Shown piece after piece: positions 5,953 through 7,112 of a stretch of DNA of 7,112 nucleotides. The stretch spans positions 1 through 7,112 of the forward strand of contig JAOUKJ010000205.1 in NCBI GenBank assembly GCA_029882675.1, read 5' to 3'. The stretch's first letter is position 1; every line of letters begins with the position of its first letter. Both the position numbers and the translations under genes were made by a program. The notes beneath the pieces were generated by a model. The model did not search any database. It saw nothing but the letters and a program-made list of their open reading frames with translations, and had not been told where the DNA came from. The stretch comes from Cyclobacteriaceae bacterium (GTDB lineage: Bacteria > Bacteroidota > Bacteroidia > Cytophagales > Cyclobacteriaceae).

Positions 5953-6740
5953 AACCTGATGTAACACTTGAACCAATAGCCCGCAAACACGTCAATGTAC
6001 TGGCCCAGGCGGCCAACAATAAAAATATATGGGACAACGTACGCGATTATTTTCCCTTCCCTTATACAGAAAAAGAAGCAGAGGACTTTGTGGAGAAATG
6101 CCTTGAAAAAGAGCCCCAGGTAAACTTTTGCATCATGTACGAGGGAAAATTTGCAGGGTTTGTCAGTCTTGTTCCACAAACAGATGTTTATAAACACTCT
6201 GCCGAACTGGGTTATTGGATTAGACAGGAGTATTGGAACAAAGGCATTGCAACCAATGCAGTGCAACTAATGGTTGAGTATGGCTTTGCACAATTGCGCC
6301 TGGGCCGTATTATTGCAGGAGTCTTCAGTTTCAATACCGCCTCTCAAAGAGTGTTGGAGAAATGTGGTTTTATGAAAGAAGGGACATTAAGAGGTGCCGT
6401 TGTGAAAAATAATGAAATTTGTGATGAAATCCGTTATGGTTTAATCAGAAATGGGAATCTGAAAAGTGCAGAATATTGCGAAAACATGAATGATGTCCGT
6501 GCAGGTATCGATGCAATAGACCGAAAAATTGTAATTTTATTGGCTGAACGGGCCAGATATGTACATCGTGCGGCTAATTTTAAAAAGAATGCCATTGATG
6601 TAGCAGATAAAGAAAGAGTGGCACAGGTCATTGCTTCGAAAAAACATTTGGCCATAGAGATGGGTGTTTCACCTGAACTGGTTGGCATTATTTTTGAAAA
6701 AATGATCAGCCATTTCATCGCGGAAGAGATGCAAGAATGA
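5949..6740 (+). CDS. GNAT acetyltransferase fused to AroQ-type chorismate mutase
   Basis: This 263-residue protein has two domains. Residues 1-170 are a RimJ/RimL-like GNAT domain with the acetyl-CoA loop YWNKGIAT (95-102) and the C-terminal signature NTASQRVLEKCGF (129-141); it should acetylate an amine on a small molecule or protein. Residues 173-263 are an all-helical AroQ domain. Counting against E. coli chorismate mutase, Arg11, Arg28 and Lys39 correspond to Arg184, Arg201 and Lys212, and Glu52 to Glu222. The Gln88 position appears to be Glu260. The AroQ domain converts chorismate to prephenate, or could be an isochorismate-pyruvate lyase of the PchB type. No stop or frameshift separates the domains; an internal ATG at 6486 (residue 180) could start the mutase alone but would cut into its conserved N-terminal segment. 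The gene may belong to a different transcription unit from the symporter, given the repeat array between them. Confidence 0.9.
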   Translation: MKPDVTLEPIARKHVNVLAQAANNKNIWDNVRDYFPFPYTEKEAEDFVEKCLEKEPQVNFCIMYEGKFAGFVSLVPQTDVYKHSAELGYWIRQEYWNKGIATNAVQLMVEYGFAQLRLGRIIAGVFSFNTASQRVLEKCGFMKEGTLRGAVVKNNEICDEIRYGLIRNGNLKSAEYCENMNDVRAGIDAIDRKIVILLAERARYVHRAANFKKNAIDVADKERVAQVIASKKHLAIEMGVSPELVGIIFEKMISHFIAEEMQE

Positions 6741-6773
6741 AAGAAAAAAGACAATCAACAAAAAACATAAAAA

Positions 6774-7112
6774 ATGAACATAGAAAAATTTGATACAAAG
6801 TCCGCTATGGGGAAAAAAGCAGCAGCAGATGCCGCTGATAAAATTAAAGAAACACTGGCCGCCAAAGGAGCAGTCAACATTATCCTGGCCACCGGTGCCA
6901 GTCAATTCGACACTTTGGAGGCCCTGGTGGCCGCTGAAGGTATTGACTGGTCGAAAGTGAGTATGTTCCATCTGGACGAGTATATTGGCATGGACGATCA
7001 GCATCCGGCAAGTTTTCGAAAATACCTGAAAGAACGGTTTATAGAAAAAGTGCCCGGCTTGAAAGCGGCCTACCTGATAGATGGCGACAGTGATGACCTT
7101 CAGGGCGAGATC
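6774..7112 (+). CDS. nagB: Glucosamine-6-phosphate deaminase-like protein, N-terminal part (runs off window)
   Basis: Only the first 113 codons are present; the frame is open to the last base. The N-terminal helix leads to a strand and phosphate-binding loop, LATGAS (38-43), as in the NagB/6-phosphogluconolactonase superfamily. LDEYIG (67-72) followed by HPASF (77-81) matches the NagB motif MDEYVG and following HPxS, with Asp68 at the position of the catalytic aspartate. NagB turns glucosamine-6-phosphate into fructose-6-phosphate and ammonia in amino-sugar breakdown. The DEY motif favours deaminase over phosphogluconolactonase, but the C-terminal catalytic residues lie outside the window. 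It starts 33 bp after the fusion gene, across an A-rich gap without a Shine-Dalgarno, and is probably co-transcribed with it. The ATG at 6774 is supported by the A-rich upstream run and by a normal N-terminal length. Confidence 0.85.
   Translation, partial: MNIEKFDTKSAMGKKAAADAADKIKETLAAKGAVNIILATGASQFDTLEALVAAEGIDWSKVSMFHLDEYIGMDDQHPASFRKYLKERFIEKVPGLKAAYLIDGDSDDLQGEI

Overview
The window looks like a chromosomal segment from a member of the Bacteroidota, perhaps the Chitinophagales or Cytophagales. This is inferred from moderate GC, A-rich start regions with little Shine-Dalgarno signal, intergenic short tandem repeats and REP-like palindromes, and the style of the proteins. It holds five complete genes and one truncated gene. 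All lie on the + strand with short gaps, so one or two operons are plausible.

Positions 1-532 carry no supportable gene. They hold two copies of a ~200 bp repeat with a 232 bp period. Each copy contains several small hairpins with the core GCTNNAGC and one 12-bp-stem hairpin followed by a T run, which could terminate transcription from an unseen upstream gene.

Positions 533-5773 form a four-gene block. It has an NRAMP-fold membrane protein whose metal-binding motifs are replaced (GPGS for DPGN, SII for MPH), an extended-SDR protein with the Rossmann glycine motif but Val in place of the catalytic YxxxK lysine, a long DapA/N-acetylneuraminate-lyase-type aldolase that keeps its Schiff-base lysine, and a sodium:solute symporter. 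The natural reading is uptake and breakdown of a small organic acid, sugar acid or related compound, but the substrate cannot be read from the sequence.

Positions 5949-7112 hold a GNAT acetyltransferase fused to an AroQ-type chorismate mutase, then the N-terminal 113 codons of a glucosamine-6-phosphate deaminase-like protein that runs off the window.

Two intergenic gaps are filled by tandem repeats: a 14-bp repeat ending one base before the symporter start, and a 7-bp/21-bp repeat before the acetyltransferase-mutase gene. Read on opposite strands, both resolve into heptads starting TTAG. No RNA genes, CRISPR arrays, insertion sequences or convincing promoters were found. The most interesting points are the divergent NRAMP/SDR/aldolase/symporter cassette, the fusion protein, and the repeats next to start codons.
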